From assembly GCA_020002185.1 (NCBI GenBank), contig CM034534.1, forward strand, positions 36,711,832 to 36,775,831: a DNA stretch of 64,000 nt, given 5' to 3'. Shown in pieces: positions 63,090-64,000 of this stretch. The position numbers and the translations under genes are program-made. This DNA comes from Paraescarpia echinospica. Taxonomy: Eukaryota > Annelida > Polychaeta > Sabellida > Siboglinidae. Position 1 is the first letter of the stretch, and each line of letters starts with the position of its first letter. The notes under the pieces were generated by a model. That model searched no databases. It had not been told where the DNA came from and worked only from the letters and a program-made list of their open reading frames with translations.

Positions 63090-63173
63090 CACGCGCGCGC
63101 ACGGACGCACGCGCGCTCGGACGCACGCGCGCACGGACGCACGAGCGCACGGACGCACAGACGCACGCACGCA
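63090..63173. repeat. GC-rich imperfect tandem repeat
   Basis: Units of CGCGCGCACGGACGCA-type, about 83 bp in total, alternating purine-pyrimidine. Confidence 0.9.
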
Positions 63174-63284
63174 GTATATATACAATTTAAAAATATGGAT
63201 AAAAATGGTCAGTGTGTCATGACTGCACATACATTTCAATTAGAGTGAAAAAGCACGTTTAAAAAGAAGTGAACGTATTTGGCT

Positions 63285-63720
63285 GTTTGTAACACGCCTG
63301 GCAATTTGGAGATTGTTCCAGAGGCGGGGCACTGCATGTGCAAAAAGCTTTGTTGCCTGGAATACAAAGTTTGCATCGCGGCCGGGACCTCTAGCAGGTG
63401 AGCGTCGGCGTAATTTTTAACGCGCGAGTAGACTGGTGTCGAGTTAGCAGGTCCGTTAGTATGATGCAGCAGGCCGTATCAACTGCAATTCGTCAGCAGG
63501 AGTAGTTTGTACTCGATGCACTGCAGCCAGTAAAGCTCAATCAGAAGAGGAGTCATGTGATCGTGCTCCTTACTTCTATTTTTGAGACGGGCGACAGCAT
63601 TTAGTACTCTCTGGAATATTGCATTCTCTGGAGTCAAAAAAGGAAGGGAAGTTTGATCTAGTCCACTTTTTCGAACCCCCTCCGAAATATTATTGTTCGA
63701 TGAGGGGGCGTACATTTTTT
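63285..63720. repeat. Diverged copy of the dispersed repeat seen at 19.5 kb
   Basis: TTTGGAGATTGTTCCAGAGG, TCTAGCAGGTGAGCGTCGGC and TTAGCAGGTCCGTTAGTATG landmarks fit the body of the same repeat family (compare TGGGAGATTGTTCCAAAGTA and TGTCAGCAGACCAGCAGAAT at 19.65-19.75 kb). Same orientation. This copy extends further 3' (GCCAGTAAAGCTCAATCAGA near 63527) than the one at 19.5 kb. Confidence 0.6.
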
Positions 63721-63806
63721 ACCGCTTTGGAGGGGTTTAAATAAAGGTATTGCCCCCATACATGACAAACAGGCAAATTTACTTAACTTATTTACTGTAA
63801 TCATAA

Positions 63807-63992
63807 TGAGTGAGTGAGTGGATGAGTGGGTGTGTGGGTGAGTGAGTGAGAGAGTGAGTGAGTTAGTGAGTGGATGAGTGGGTGAGTGGGTGAGTGGGTG
63901 AGTGGGTGAGTGAGTGGGTGAGTTAGCGAGTGAGCGAGTGAGCGAGTGAGTGAGTGGGTGAGTGGATGAATGGGTGAGTGCGTGACTGAATG
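63807..63992. repeat. GAGT/GGGT tetranucleotide-derived minisatellite
   Basis: Imperfect repeats of TGAG and GTGGGTGAG/GTGGATGAG until near the window edge. It may continue past 64000. Confidence 0.95.
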
Positions 63993-64000
63993 CTACATTG

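Noticed and set aside
63006..63239. Minus-strand Arg/Ala/Cys-rich frame
   Set aside because: It is produced by the GC-rich tandem repeat at 63090-63173.

Overview
The window reads as intergenic or accessory DNA from an animal nuclear genome. It contains spliced eukaryotic coding pieces (THAP exons, consensus GT/AG sites), long CA/GT and CT microsatellites, many decayed non-LTR retrotransposons, two Penelope-like elements, a P-like and a hAT-like DNA transposon, and two repetitive protein families that I recall from marine invertebrates. A marine invertebrate (mollusc- or annelid-like lophotrochozoan, or a basal deuterostome) is the best guess. Species cannot be decided from the sequence alone. 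No complete, clearly intact host gene was found. No tRNA, rRNA, CRISPR array or prokaryotic operon is present.

Layout. 0.7-2.5 kb: a LINE 3' tail (minus) and a decayed CR1/Jockey-type LINE (plus). 3-9 kb: a 12-bp tandem repeat, then a minus-strand conserved repetitive gene (8.7 to 4.4 kb) split by a 2.9-kb foldback-like element with inverted subterminal repeat arrays, flanked by GGTACC. 9-19 kb: mostly unassigned sequence with a CA microsatellite, a LINE tail, small tandem repeats, a duplicated AT-rich block and two exon-like open segments. 19.4-21.8 kb: dispersed repeat followed by Penelope-like element 1. 22.4-24.2 kb: a comparatively young LINE reverse transcriptase (minus). 26.3-30 kb: a THAP-domain P-like transposon with terminal inverted repeats. 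30-34 kb: two LINE tails and a 5'-truncated LINE. 34-37.6 kb: a three-exon basic-protein locus surrounded by copies of the motif GATACCGAGCGTATAC. 37.7-40.8 kb: a nearly full-length LINE (minus) with endonuclease, RT and 5' leader. 41-43.4 kb: a decayed Cys-rich repetitive family gene. 43.9-47.6 kb: a nearly full-length CR1-type LINE with a 2A-like motif and PHD-like finger. 50.1-52 kb: a hAT transposase pseudogene. 53-54.2 kb: Penelope-like element 2. 58.6-64 kb: microsatellites, an 11-codon minisatellite with higher-order structure, and dispersed repeats.

The recognised pieces do not form a pathway. They are a layered record of transposition, and most open frames are broken by stops or frameshifts. 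The observations most worth following are the foldback-like insertion (4525-7444), the phase-consistent three-exon locus near 35.4-36.0 kb with its recurrent motif, the P-like element, the LINE with the 2A-like motif, and the frame-preserving minisatellite at 59.3-59.9 kb.
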